Shown here one piece after another: positions 22,625-32,390 of a DNA stretch of 64,000 nucleotides; position 1 is the first letter of the stretch; the number at the start of each line of letters is the position of its first letter. This DNA is from Artemisia argyi (lineage: Eukaryota; Streptophyta; Magnoliopsida; Asterales; Asteraceae): positions 102,208,772-102,272,771 of the forward strand of contig CM060697.1 in NCBI GenBank assembly GCA_030686995.1, given 5' to 3'. The notes under the pieces were generated by a model. The model saw only the letters and a program-made list of their open reading frames with translations. It had not been told where the DNA came from and made no database searches. Both the position numbers and the translations under genes were made by a program.

Positions 22625-23032
22625 TGTTAGCATTAAAAATTATATTAGAAAGCGATGGTCATTCTCATATATTGTAACGTTGTAATGTGTCGTAGTTTTT
22701 GTTATTAGAAAAGTCAATGGGCTATGGACTTGATAAGCTATTATGATGTTAGTTTCATGTGTAAGCCTTTTAAAGGAATAGAAACCCAAGCCCATGTACA
22801 AGCCCATAAAAAGCCTTAGGGCATCTCATGTTTCTACTATATAAACACCTCAAATGAGTCATTTGAGGTGTGTGCTTGAGTGTGTATTGTGTGTGTTTTG
22901 CTTTAATAAAAGTTCTCATCTTTGTCTCTTGTCTCTCATATTGCAACGCCACATACATCCATCCAAGTCACCATTTCTACTTCATCTTTGCTTCTATATT
23001 TGTGATACAATTGTTGTATCTAAGGTCCTACA
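22625..23032 (+). repeat. 3' LTR of the copia element
   Basis: 408 bp with the same ends as the 5' LTR. Beside the TATA box it carries a perfect 27-base palindrome (arms 22845-22857 and 22859-22871 around G22858). An 11-bp GT-rich insertion relative to the 5' LTR lies near 22885. Confidence 0.9.
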
Positions 23033-23455
23033 ATTAAGTTGTCTTTGCTGAGTTACTAAATGTGAGATAACATTTTCATATATATCTTACCTGGTTAATA
23101 TATACTTAATAGAATACATTGAACTTGAAAAAGCTCCTAATTTGAATTATACAAGTCTTTCTATGTACAACTATACAATGTCCTAGCTGTTACTTCTTTA
23201 CAAAATTGTACTAGCAAAGAACATGTCATAATGTGCCCAAACTACAAGCAAGATCAGTGAATTTATCTTCGCTATGTGAAATTGTGAGGTCACCCATACG
23301 ATGGTCAGATGGTGTACCCAAACTCTTCCTCTGTTTGTTGTAGCAGTTCCTGAAAAGCAGGTTGAATTAATAGTGATACTGCTTCATCCACCAACCATTT
23401 TCAACAAACTTATACTGATTTATGATTTTGGTTAATATATTAGATAACACAAAAC
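23033..23455. repeat. SAUR duplication unit 2, right part
   Basis: Matches 3849-4289 of unit 1 almost base for base, including the truncated SAUR B, and stops matching after ACAAAACTAACT near 23460. Bases 23460-23635 after it hold nothing I recognise. Confidence 0.8.
23226..23380 (-). pseudogene. SAUR B 3' fragment (unit 2)
   Basis: Same stub as at 4039-4190: stop codon and C-terminal third of a SAUR, homology to the intact gene at 30680 ending near 23380. It keeps three bases that unit 1 has lost in the glutamine stretch. Confidence 0.8.
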
Positions 23456-23635
23456 TAACTCTTTTTTTTCTCTAATTCTCGTGCCTTAGAGTTAAGTCTA
23501 TTCTGAATTATCCGGTTGCGGATCTCATAATACCGAGGAATATAAGCGCGAAATATCCAGAATGTGAAAGTGTTTTTTAAACGACTCATATTTTATATCT
23601 AGATTGTTAAATCAAGTGGAACAAGCATGATTTTT

Positions 23636-23885
23636 TTGAAACGGCAATTTATTAAAACCAACCTAGCAAGATGCTAGATTAAAGAAGATTAGACAAAGGT
23701 GTTACATGCAGACATTGGGTCATAAAACCATTTAGTCCAATTCATATTAACTTGATCTCATCTTCAAGTGTGTCACTTCGCAAAGGTTTGTTTTCAAACC
23801 ATATTAGTTTTCTATCTCTCCAAATAATCCATGTTGTGGGTCGATTAATGGCGTCCAAGCAAATCTTTATGGTTGTGTTTAAATT
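23636..23885 (-). mobile_element. LINE 3' end with reverse-transcriptase zinc-binding remnant
   Basis: On the minus strand a frame reads TTWIIWRDRKLIWFENKPL, the zf-RVT domain found at the C-terminus of plant LINE reverse transcriptases, followed by a tail with the stem-loop CTAGC-AAGAT-GCTAG (23663-23677, plus strand) and a short A-run (T-run at 23631-23637). Everything upstream in the LINE is missing, as expected from 5' truncation. Confidence 0.7.
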
Positions 23886-24156
23886 TGTCAAATCACTCTA
23901 AGCAATACGATTGTGAATTTCTTTTGGGTAATAACAGATTGTGTTTTAATTGACTTTTTTTTTTCAATATAAAAGTTAATACTGCAATGCAAAATTCCAC
24001 CGGGATCCCGTGGGACCCTGCGACCCCCTAGTTCCGCCTCTAAATCTATAGAGATGCAAAAGTTTTTCTTAACCAGTGGATTAGCTTTCGTGAAACCCAA
24101 TTCCCATATTCCATTTGTTTAAACAAAACGGTTGCTTATGTGTATGCATTGCTTAA

Positions 24157-25442
24157 TGATACGACTCTGTCATTAGGATATTTTCTCAGTATTACTAGTA
24201 TTACTTAGAACTTTCTTTATTAATTATTAGTTTGTTTCTTTTATTATATTTTCTTAATGAACAAATTAAGTACATGATATCTCTTTATTATTTATAGAGG
24301 ATATTAGGGCTGTAATAGGATTATGTGGAATATTATAATGGTTTAGTGATTTGATATCATTATTGGGAGAGAGATCTGCCTCTCGAAAGTTGATCACCTA
24401 TCTTTATCGTTCTTTTTATCTCTTAATCGAATTTGGTTCGTATCAATTGGGATAAGAGTCGTTCGATTCTAAGGTTTCAAATAAAATAAAAAATCCATCG
24501 AGTACTGTTCACCTAGCGGAGGAATTACTATCATCAAGAAAAATATTCATCCCTTAATTTCTTGAATCGGTGAAACACATAAACACGTCTCAAGAAGAAT
24601 GGGAAAATAAGGTCAAATAAATCCGATCCCAATCGGAAGACCAACGAGCCATTCTTGAATCTCAACGAAGAATGAGGAGTCAACATGCAGACACTCACAA
24701 GGATATTGTGAAGATTCAATAGAAGCTTGCCCTATTAAAAATAAGGCTCCAACCAAAACCTTGGCAACAGAGAAATGTGGGAAAAATAATTCTTTAAGGG
24801 AACAAATTCTTTAAGGGCACAAGAAGACAATTATTGGAAGCCTGCTAGTGAAACTGGTTTGTGGAACCATCTTTAGGAAACGCCTCAGTGTTGTAATCTA
24901 AAATCACACATGGATGAGACAGAGGAAGATCCAACACACTCAAAACCAAGGTATTCGCCTTTGTCTGGGCTTGACTTAAGATGTGATCATGTGCTGCATT
25001 TGGTGGTCCAAAGGAGAAATTACATTAGATGTGGGTTTATTCTACTATGATTTGTATTCTGCTGGTACAAATTTTTTATATGGACCTATCTTTGAGCAAA
25101 GGATGATTTGGGATCCAGGAATTAGAGTGATCAAGATTTCGACGCTACACCTTGCGGACAAGGTGTTTTTTGGCGCGAGAGTAATGATACCACCCTGTCA
25201 TTGGGATATTTTTTCAGTAATAAGTTAGTTTCTTTATTATATTTTCTTAATGAATAAGTTAAGTATTAGATATCTTTTTATTATATATAGAGGATATTAG
25301 GGTGGTAATTGGATTATGCTGAATATTATAAATGGTTTAGTGATTTGATATCATAATTGGGGGAGAAATCTGCCTCACAAAATTTGATCACCTATCTAAT
25401 TTATTGTTCGTTTTATCTCTTAATCGAATTAGGTTCGTGTCA
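24157..25442 (+). mobile_element. small internally deleted LTR retrotransposon
   Basis: LTR-like repeats at 24157-24445 (TGATAC...GTATCA) and 25185-25442 (TGATAC...GTGTCA) flank about 740 bp. A degraded tRNA-Met-type primer site (TTGGGATAAGAGTCG) starts at 24448. The inside keeps a gag-like helical stretch with stops (about 24590-24760) and, just before the 3' LTR, a pol-end-like fragment (TLHLADKVFF near 25140-25170). It looks like a gypsy element that lost nearly all its coding region. Target duplication is not clear (CTTAA on the left, CGTGA on the right). Confidence 0.65.
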
Positions 25443-25771
25443 CGTGATCACATACACCATGGTGAATATGAAGGTGATAGTTTATTTGTCACAATTTGCG
25501 GTTTAAACCAAGCTGTAAAAAATCGACAAGTTGTTAAATTTTCAAGCTAAAATGTTTTGCATTCTTTGTTCTGAATTTAGGACGAGTCACCGGGTAAGTA
25601 CAATATTACGGGTGCATGAAGTTCAACGGTTTCAATCAAAAAGTGTTGCAGTTCTATGCCTTTTTCCACATAGGCACATATTTATCATATCCAACTAAAA
25701 ACATGTAAGCTTCAACACAACTCTTGGTGCATCATATTAAAAATGTATAAAAGATAAGAATCCAAGTGAAG

Positions 25772-25773
<2 letters not shown>

Positions 25774-25845
<72 letters not shown>
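25774..25845. repeat. (AT)36 microsatellite
   Basis: 72 bp of uninterrupted AT dinucleotides. Confidence 0.97.
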
Positions 25846-25848
<3 letters not shown>

Positions 25849-25867
25849 ATGGAGATGAATTAGGGAC

Positions 25868-27210
25868 AGGGTAGCCCCCGTACTCGGCGAGCTGAAAATG
25901 GAGCATGTAATTTAAGAAAGAAGATGACAGGTGTGAGAGAAAGAGAATTTGAATATCAAAAAGTTAATATGTAAGGTCACCAACGTTTTAAAAATAGTAG
26001 TATATTATTTATATTTTACAAAAAATAAAATAAGTATATGACCACTTGGCAAACAGAAACCTACCCATGACAAACCATGATCACATGGATCATAAGGTGG
26101 GCGAATACATACTCACAGTAAAATTGAAAACCTATTAAAAAAACGTGAAAGAACTATCAAAAAACAGGCTAAAAGGAAACCAAAAATAGCCCAACATCCT
26201 CAGGCCCAACTCATCAAAGCTACTGGATACTCAACTCAGAATACACAAAACAGAAGGACCTTTAACTACGGTGCAATATAAGACAAAAAACAAGTCATCC
26301 TCATGACATGCAACAGACTAGTTTTGGGGGATGAAAGAACAGCCACAGCACCCCATCAGTAGGGAACAACAAATCCGAAAGAACTACAATCCTTGAAACT
26401 GGAGTGACTCACCAAAACCTAAGAGAAGTGGTCACTCTTTCAGAACTCACAACTCAAGGAGGTGGGTCATCACTCCAGCAAGGCTTCATTCAAAAGGATA
26501 GTTAGCCATCTCCTTCTTTGACTTGTATTGGTAAAGTGATGTTCATTGTAGGATGGGTTTTCACTTTTGTTCTTAGATCTCATTATCGTCAAGTAACATC
26601 GAATGAATTCTTACAAGTAACGTATCAAAAGTACATATTTTTTAGCAGATTATACAGTTTGAAGTTTAGCTAAACAAAAGTTAGATTATTTGCATGTGAA
26701 ATGATATTGACTTCTATAAAAAAAAGTGTGAATACGAAAGTAAATCAAACCCGATCCATACTCATAGTTACATCCAAATAAAAGGCCTGGCTATTTGTTT
26801 CAGTTTTGACTTCCTTGTAATCAAATTCGTACATGCATTGGTACTTTTAAACTGATAAAAAAAATCAACTAATTGTTTCTTTACTTTTTTTTTTGAACGG
26901 CAATTATATTAACTAGCAAGAAGCTAGAAAAAGAAATTACAAGGCTGAGGATAGGATGTTAGAAGGATTACTAAACCATTCTATCCAACTAGACATGCAA
27001 ACTACTATATATAACTTAGCAGTTTTGCGAACTTGTTATATGGATTTTATATACTCATACATAAGCATTGTGTTTATCAAATAATAGTACGTGTCGGGAT
27101 GTGATGGCTAGCTTGACTACGTTCAAATTTCTTACAAGACAGTCTTAATTGCTTACAAGGGCATTTTTCAATGGCTCGCCCAGGGTATATGATTACTCAG
27201 GACCGGCCTG
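25868..27210. mobile_element. unclassified 1.34 kb insertion with 9-bp target duplication
   Basis: ATTAGGGAC occurs on both sides (25859-25867 and 27211-27219), and unit 1 has a single uninterrupted copy (about 2206-2214), so the insertion borders are exact. Nine-base duplications are typical of Mutator-like elements, but the ends (AGGGTAGCCCCC and, inverted, CAGGCCGGTCC) are not good inverted repeats. No transposase frame is seen. A LINE tail is nested within (26885-26998). Confidence 0.6.
26885..26998 (-). mobile_element. LINE-like 3' tail remnant
   Basis: Poly-T, GAACGGCAATT, then CTAGC-AAGAA-GCTAG (26913-26927), closely matching the LINE end at 23636 and read here on the minus strand. 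Confidence 0.5.
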
Positions 27211-27246
27211 ATTAGGGACGACTTTCATAAATCAGGGGAAGATACA

Positions 27247-27248
<2 letters not shown>

Positions 27249-27292
<44 letters not shown>
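27249..27292. repeat. poly-T run, 44 bases
   Basis: Unit 1 has a shorter, interrupted T-rich run at the matching place (about 2240-2280), so this tract expanded or was homogenised after duplication. Confidence 0.95.
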
Positions 27293-27294
<2 letters not shown>

Positions 27295-27607
27295 ACCCTT
27301 AAACTCCTAAAGGTATAAGCTTCAAGATCTTGAAAAACTCATACTTCGTAGTTATTATAGTTCATACATCTCAAACAAGTTTATCCATTTAAAAGCTTTA
27401 AATGGTCCTAGTGTTTCTTGCAAATAATAGTATAACTATGTCATAATAGAAAACAAGAAGTACTTCATAACATATATTAGAATGCATTGACTTGAGATTC
27501 AGAATTTTAGTTTGATACAATTGGGTTACGTATCTCTATTTACATCTAGAGAAGATCCTAGTGGTCACGTGTTATCAAAATTTTTGTAGCAAGATCTCTA
27601 TTTAACG

Positions 27608-27904
27608 TCATAATGCGCCCAAACTATAAGCAAGATCACTAAATATGTCTTCACGACATGGAATTGTGAGGCCACCCATAGGATGGTTATACCCGAACTC
27701 TTCCTCTGCTTGTCGTAATAATTCTTGAAAAGCATGTTGGCTTAGTAGTGATACAGGGACCACAAATCGCCTTTGTTCTTCTTCCCCAACATAAACGGCA
27801 AAATAGCCTTTTGGAATGTCCACAGATGCTGTACTGCTTCCATTTGAGAAAGATCGTCGAAGAATTTTTTTGGCATGAATGATCCGAGGCATACGGAGAG
27901 TCAT
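27608..27904 (-). CDS. SAUR: SAUR family auxin-responsive protein (unit 3, gene A)
   Basis: Intact, 98 residues, single exon. It differs from the unit 1 gene at about a dozen positions, mostly conservative (for example [21 protein letters not shown] in place of [21 protein letters not shown]), with the whole SAUR core kept: DIPKGYF at 29-35, [14 protein letters not shown] near 70-83, SLGAL at the end. The role is inferred from the small-SAUR family: promotion of cell expansion in response to auxin and other growth signals, probably through PP2C.D inhibition at the plasma membrane. The ATG at 27902-27904 is supported by alignment with the paralogues and by the TATA box 117 bp upstream. Confidence 0.95.
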   Translation of the reverse strand: MTLRMPRIIHAKKILRRSFSNGSSTASVDIPKGYFAVYVGEEEQRRFVVPVSLLSQHAFQELLRQAEEEFGYNHPMGGLTIPCREDIFSDLAYSLGAL

Positions 27905-28020
27905 TTTTTCTACGAGGGTAGAGTCTCTTGTGGTTGAATTCTGAAGCTATTTTTTATTGGCGAAGGATATTGCGATAGATTTTTGAGCTAGTTGTTGTTG
28001 TGATATGCATAATGAACGAA

Positions 28021-28362
28021 TTATATAGTTCACAGATCGATGTATGGGACAATATCAGATTGCAAATTGTGACAAATGAAAAAAAAGCAACACCACATGG
28101 TCGTGTTCTTCGTGATTTGTCTCTCTCTTCTTGATAGGCTCTCTTTATATTTGTTCATAAATGATCGATAGTGACATAAAATATCTCACATGGTTTTGTC
28201 TTACGACACACTATAACAGACCAAAATAAGTGTAACAATTTATTGTGGATCAACTACAACTTTAACCCACATAGAAAGGAAATGATTAGATAGAGATAGG
28301 GAGTTGTATGGCTAGTAATCGAAACACTATATTATTTTGACGCTAAGTAACGATATCACATG
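28021..28362 (-). promoter_or_regulatory. promoter of SAUR A, unit 3
   Basis: TATA box at 28021-28028 (TTATATAG on plus, CTATATAA on the sense strand). CACATG motifs at 28094-28099, 28187-28192 and 28357-28362 are in the same order and context as in units 1 and 2. The TGTCTC of units 1 and 2 has no counterpart here (the aligned stretch near 28450 reads GATATCTTA). Confidence 0.5.
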
Positions 28363-29483
28363 GTTTGTAGGACGATGTGCGTTTCCACAATATACCCTAG
28401 CTATCAGCTGATTTATATTTTGAGTAGTGTGAATCTGGCCTATTGATATCTTATACATGTTTTAACCTTTTCACCGTGGGACCTACTCTTTGGATGAAGA
28501 ACACCCTAGCATCAGAACTTCGTATTGCTAGCTAGGCCATAAGCCCTTTGGTCCATGTTTCACATACTAAAAAGGTTATCTGATTAATCTCTGTCAATAG
28601 CTGATTTTTCTATGACATGATTCTATATGAGATGGTTCTACCTTTTTGATACTATTATGCCTTTCCGTGGAACTTGAATTTACACAAATGACATCCAAAA
28701 TGAATACTTTTACGGCATTGTGTTCCTCTTTAGAAAATAAATTTTGTTAGTAGCATCTTGCTATAACTAGATCTTATGTTGGAGAGAAAAAGTAAGGTTC
28801 ATTCATTACCCTCTTTATATGAAATTGAGAGGCTGCCTTGTTTATTTATTTACTTTTTACCTTTTTTTTAGCTGCACAACTATCAAGAAGCTAGAAAAAA
28901 ATTTACATTAATTTGGTCTTGAATTCAATCATACCACATGTGATTTAATTAAGGTTGACTGGAACTTCTGAGTTGCCGGCATCTTAGTATCTCGTAGTTC
29001 TAACGGACATCTTGCTTTATATGTTAATGGCACCGTAATGTATTATGCTTGTCATTTGTACCTTTTATATGTATCAAGCATTTTTTTTGCTATTCTTTGT
29101 ACTATACTTCATTTTATTTTATTTTATTTTTTGTACTTTATGAAAACTATGAATAGTAGCCAAAAAATGAGGGGCAAAATTGTTATAAAGTACACAAAAA
29201 AACAAGTTCGGTACATAGAATTGCAAATAAATAAATAAAATAAAATAAAAAATTGTTCGATACATATAAAAGGTGCATGCAAATGATATATATAATACAT
29301 TATACTTCCATTAGCCCTATATACAATGGTCACCGGCCATCATTACTTATAGTAATAAGAAGTTAAAATTTCTGAGAACTAATCAGTTTCATTATCAATA
29401 TTTATAAGTCTTAAAACTATATTCATTTGAAATTCTCAATTTAGATATGGCCCCCTTTATTTAGCATGTGTTCTATGTATATT

Positions 29484-29863
29484 TGTTAGCATTATAGAAA
29501 AGTGATGGTCATTCTCGACTTAAGAACTTTGTAAACGTGTTATAGATTATTTATAGTGTAGTGATTGGGCTCGTGGACTTGGAAATCTAATAGATTAATA
29601 GTCTTAATGTAATGTAAGTCTTATAATGTAATACAAGTCCAAGAATGTAATGCCCATCTCAAGGCCCATAAGAAGCCTTGTGTATTAAGTATAAATATCT
29701 CCAAATGCTCTCATTTGGAGGTGTGCTTCATTGTGTAAGTGTGTATTTTCTTAATACAAGTTCACATTTTCTTTCTCTCCTTTCTCTCTCTAAACCTCAC
29801 GCCTACATATTATCACCACCATAGATAATTAGTGTAGTTGTTGATCATATATAGGATCCTACA
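29484..29863 (+). mobile_element. solo LTR of the copia family
   Basis: 380 bp, TGTTAGCATTA to GGATCCTACA, alignable along its length with the LTRs at 11050 and 22625. No primer site or internal sequence follows. The flanks ATATT and ATATG differ at one base and fit a decayed 5-bp target duplication. A TATAAATA box (about 29690) is followed by the inverted repeat CTCCAAATG/CATTTGGAG (29699-29707, 29712-29720). Confidence 0.8.
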
Positions 29864-29976
29864 ATATGTATGTTAGACATCAGCTGTTCAATCGTGGTAA
29901 AATTCCATATTATTTTTTGAATCTGAGAAAAGCTGCGTTTAATCTTCCGGTTGTTGCACCATAATTGCATAAGTCT

Positions 29977-30334
29977 TGTTGGGCAACAACGCAAAGCCTA
30001 AGGGCTAAACACGTTAGTTTGTTAGTTAATAACCGCTAGTTAGTTAAAGGTAGTTAGAAGATGTTATGGTAGTTAATGGTGGTTATAAAGTTAGTTATTG
30101 GTAGTTAGAAGTTAGTTATTTCAGTTATACCGATTCATGAAAAGAAACGATGGTTCGGTGGTTCGGTGGCTATAAATAGATGTATATGTAAACGTTTAGA
30201 AGTGTGTCTCAAATACATTGTAACCATGCATGTTATGTTGTAAATAAATGTAGAATCATTCTTGTCAATCTTATGTATATTCGAGCCTGGAAATTCATGA
30301 ATAAACTTGTGTACACCGGTGGCATGTTTACACA
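29977..30334 (+). mobile_element. possible LTR-like insertion, unclassified
   Basis: This 358-bp block is absent from unit 2 at the matching place. It begins TGTTGGGCAACAAC and ends GTTTACACA, as a solo LTR might, has GTTAGTTA/GGTAGTTA repeats (about 30015-30125) and a TATAAATA box (30173). No target duplication is found, so the borders are tentative. Confidence 0.35.
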
Positions 30335-30679
30335 GAAAAAAAAATCAATATATTAGTAAAGTCTTATTATTTTGAGAAAGGAATCTTTCAGGTCGTGCAG
30401 CCTCTAGTTTTTTCATGTTCCTCTATATATTTTTTGCTTACTAGTGCAAGAAACTTAAACATACGAGATGCTTCTGTGTCGGGTTAAGAAGTTGTCTTTG
30501 CCGAGTTACTAAACGTGAGATAGCATTTTCATTTATATCTGAGTATCTGACCTGGTATACTTAATAGAATATACTAAACTTGAAAAAGTTCCAAATCTGA
30601 TTGGACAAGTGTCTCTATTTACAACTATACAATGTTCTACCTGTTACCTCTTTACAAAATTGTACTAGACCATTTTATG

Positions 30680-30976
30680 TCATAATGCGCCCAAGCTACA
30701 AGCAAGAACAGTGAATTTATCTTCGCTACATGGAATTGTGAGGCCACCCATACGATGATTGTAACCAAACTCTTCCTCTGTTTGTTGAAGTAACTCTTGA
30801 AAAGCAGGTTGGCTTAGTAGTGATACAGGAACAACGAATCGCTTCATTTCCTCTTCCCCAACATAAACAGAAAAGTAGCCTTTTGGGATGTCCATAGATG
30901 TTGAACTGCTTTTATTAGAGAATGATCGTCTGAGAATTTTTTTTGCATGAGTTATCTGAGGCATACGGATTGTCAT
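30680..30976 (-). CDS. SAUR: SAUR family auxin-responsive protein (unit 3, gene B)
   Basis: Intact 98-residue SAUR, the only complete gene of the B type. Core: [19 protein letters not shown] near 29-47, [17 protein letters not shown] to about 66, then [14 protein letters not shown] with R where the A genes have P. The N-terminus [13 protein letters not shown] aligns with the A genes. An in-frame ATG 183 bases further upstream (31157-31159) would extend the protein to 159 residues, but it lies beyond the TATA box at 31117-31124, so 30976 is the start. Family role is cell expansion under auxin control; this is inference. Confidence 0.93.
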   Translation of the reverse strand: MTIRMPQITHAKKILRRSFSNKSSSTSMDIPKGYFSVYVGEEEMKRFVVPVSLLSQPAFQELLQQTEEEFGYNHRMGGLTIPCSEDKFTVLACSLGAL

Positions 30977-31116
30977 TTTTTCAGTGAGGGCTTGGTCTTT
31001 TCTATTCAAAAGATTGATACGATCAGAAAAGTCCCAAAGTATTTCTTCTTGGTGTAGATGTAATGGTGGATTTCTTGGTGTTTGAAGTTCTGGTTGTGCT
31101 ATGCATACGGAATGCT

Positions 31117-31306
31117 TTATATAACCAAATAATATCTCACATGGTTTTGTTTTTACCACAACCGGACCACCTTATTTGAAGAAGTCATATATTTGTCGAG
31201 GTTATTCATATGTCACAAAGGAAAAAATGATTATACATAGATAGGGAGTTGTATTTATGGAAATCTAAACAATATATATTGAGGTAATGAGTTACGATAT
31301 CACATG
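31117..31306 (-). promoter_or_regulatory. promoter of SAUR B, unit 3
   Basis: TTATATAA at 31117-31124, 141 bp from the ATG, with CACATG at 31138-31143 and 31301-31306 in the contexts TCTCACATGGTTTTGT and ATCACATGGTTTGGTC shared with the A promoters. TGTCTC occurs at 31436-31441. Confidence 0.5.
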
Positions 31307-31336
31307 GTTTGGTCTTGATGATAGTGGGCAATTTTT

Positions 31337-31591
31337 TCAGCATTTAGATATGTAGGACACTGCCTTTCCACCAAAGAACCTATTAGGAGATAAATACGTA
31401 CACTGTGCATTTAGATATGATCGTCCAGGAACGTTTGTCTCATGTTTAGTCCGAGGCATCTTAATGTCTCTCTTTTGAAGGTCGATCAATAGAGCCTTTG
31501 TTCGTGAAGCTGCTATAAGTTTTGATAAAGAATCTGTTAACGTTTCATCTTTGAGAATCTCGTTGAGTGCTAGAAAAATTGAAGAATACAA
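31337..31591 (-). pseudogene. possible SAUR N-terminal relic
   Basis: An 84-codon frame contains MPRTKHETNVPGRSYLNAQ, which resembles the start of SAUR proteins (MPRI-x-AKK-x-RRSFSN), but no PKGYF or HPMGG motif follows. It lies 360 bp upstream of the intact B gene on the same strand. The resemblance is slight. Confidence 0.25.
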
Positions 31592-31604
31592 GAAAAGATA
31601 TGTA

Positions 31605-32390
31605 TTTATTTATTTATTTTTATTTTTTTTTTAATTTTTTTTTGGTAAAAGGTCAAAAGACCCGGTAAATATATTTTCTCCAAAAAACTTTTAAGTACAA
31701 AGAGTTTAAGTACAAAGGATATAGGTGAGTCCCATATCTCACCCCGTTACATAAGCCTAAAAGCTTACATAGCAAGATACTTCCTATTCTTTAAACAAGA
31801 AAATAAACCACTGCACTACTCAAAAGATAATATTATACTCCTACGAAAACAAAATTACTTCCTACCAAGACCTTGGAGCTTGATACCATATATGTCATAA
31901 AAAGCATCCAAATTTTCTGAAAGATCGTAGACTTGATCTGCATAGTCATCATAATCATAGTCATCATAATCATCTTCACGCTCTTGACCACCACCAAATA
32001 GGTTCACTGACTCATCAAAAGTGTTCACAACCTCCTATTCATCATTGTCAGAATCAACAATCTCTCCCACCTTAGAGAATGGGTTAACCCTCTTAGTAGA
32101 AGTAGTCGATGGAGTAAAAGAAGAACTAGACTTACTAGACGCGGCCTGCACCTTCTTTTTCACAACACTCACAAGTGGTTCTTGTAATACATTACCAGTC
32201 TTTTGAGACCCGTCCACCTTAGCTTCCTTTTTTATTACCTGGATAATCAACCTTTTTAATAGGATGACTATCATCATCTACAAGAGTAGCTTTCCCATTA
32301 ATAATTAGCTTTTCAAGCTCTCTAATTTTCTCAACAATAGGATTAGGACCAACATCCTTAGCTTCCATTGTACTGCCATAATATTTTTTG
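31605..32390 (-). mobile_element. LINE-type ORF1 C-terminal copy with 3' tail (tandem copy 2)
   Basis: On the minus strand this repeats the end of the element to its right: S/T-rich linker and NPFSKVGEIVDSDND (32277 downwards), a stop at 32035-32037, then in the same frame FDESVNLFGGG, a D/Y-rich acidic stretch and LDAF-Y-KLQGL before the final stop at 31855. A 3' tail with GGTC-AAAA-GACC (about 31651-31662) and an A-rich end (T-run about 31615-31643 on plus) follows. No reverse transcriptase lies between the two copies. Confidence 0.6.

Larger units (their letters stand above)
11050..23032 (+). mobile_element. Ty1/copia LTR retrotransposon, 12.0 kb, defective
   Basis: Two LTRs with the same TGTTAG...CCTACA ends, a tRNA-Met primer site, gag with a zinc knuckle, protease, integrase, reverse transcriptase and RNase H in copia order, a 2.6 kb non-coding 3' region, and a purine tract before the 3' LTR. 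It splits SAUR unit 2 at GGTTAAGAAG/TTGTC, a site intact in units 1 and 3. The left flank ends AGAAG and the right flank reads ATTAAG, so the 5-bp target duplication is imperfect. By eye the two LTRs differ by roughly 20 substitutions plus an 11-bp indel, and the coding region has many stops, so the insertion is old. Confidence 0.95.
24046..31600. repeat. SAUR duplication unit 3
   Basis: Third and most complete copy. It starts with the AAAGTTTTTCTTAACC sequence seen at 1711 and 8705, carries SAUR A (27608-27904), the flanking stretch with a LINE-like tail (about 28850-28910), and SAUR B (30680-30976) after the same GGTTAAGAAGTTGTC landmark (30482). It has acquired a small LTR element, an insertion with 9-bp target duplication, a solo copia LTR and another LTR-like block. 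Remaining sequence at 25443-25773, 27905-28850 and 28911-29483 is non-coding and shared in part with units 1 and 2. Confidence 0.7.

Noticed and set aside
22391..22630. Second small frame overlapping the basic 102-codon frame
   Set aside because: It overlaps in another phase and runs into the 3' LTR.
30977..31159. N-terminal extension of the SAUR B gene to 159 residues
   Set aside because: The upstream ATG lies beyond the TATA box, and all paralogues start at MTIRMP.
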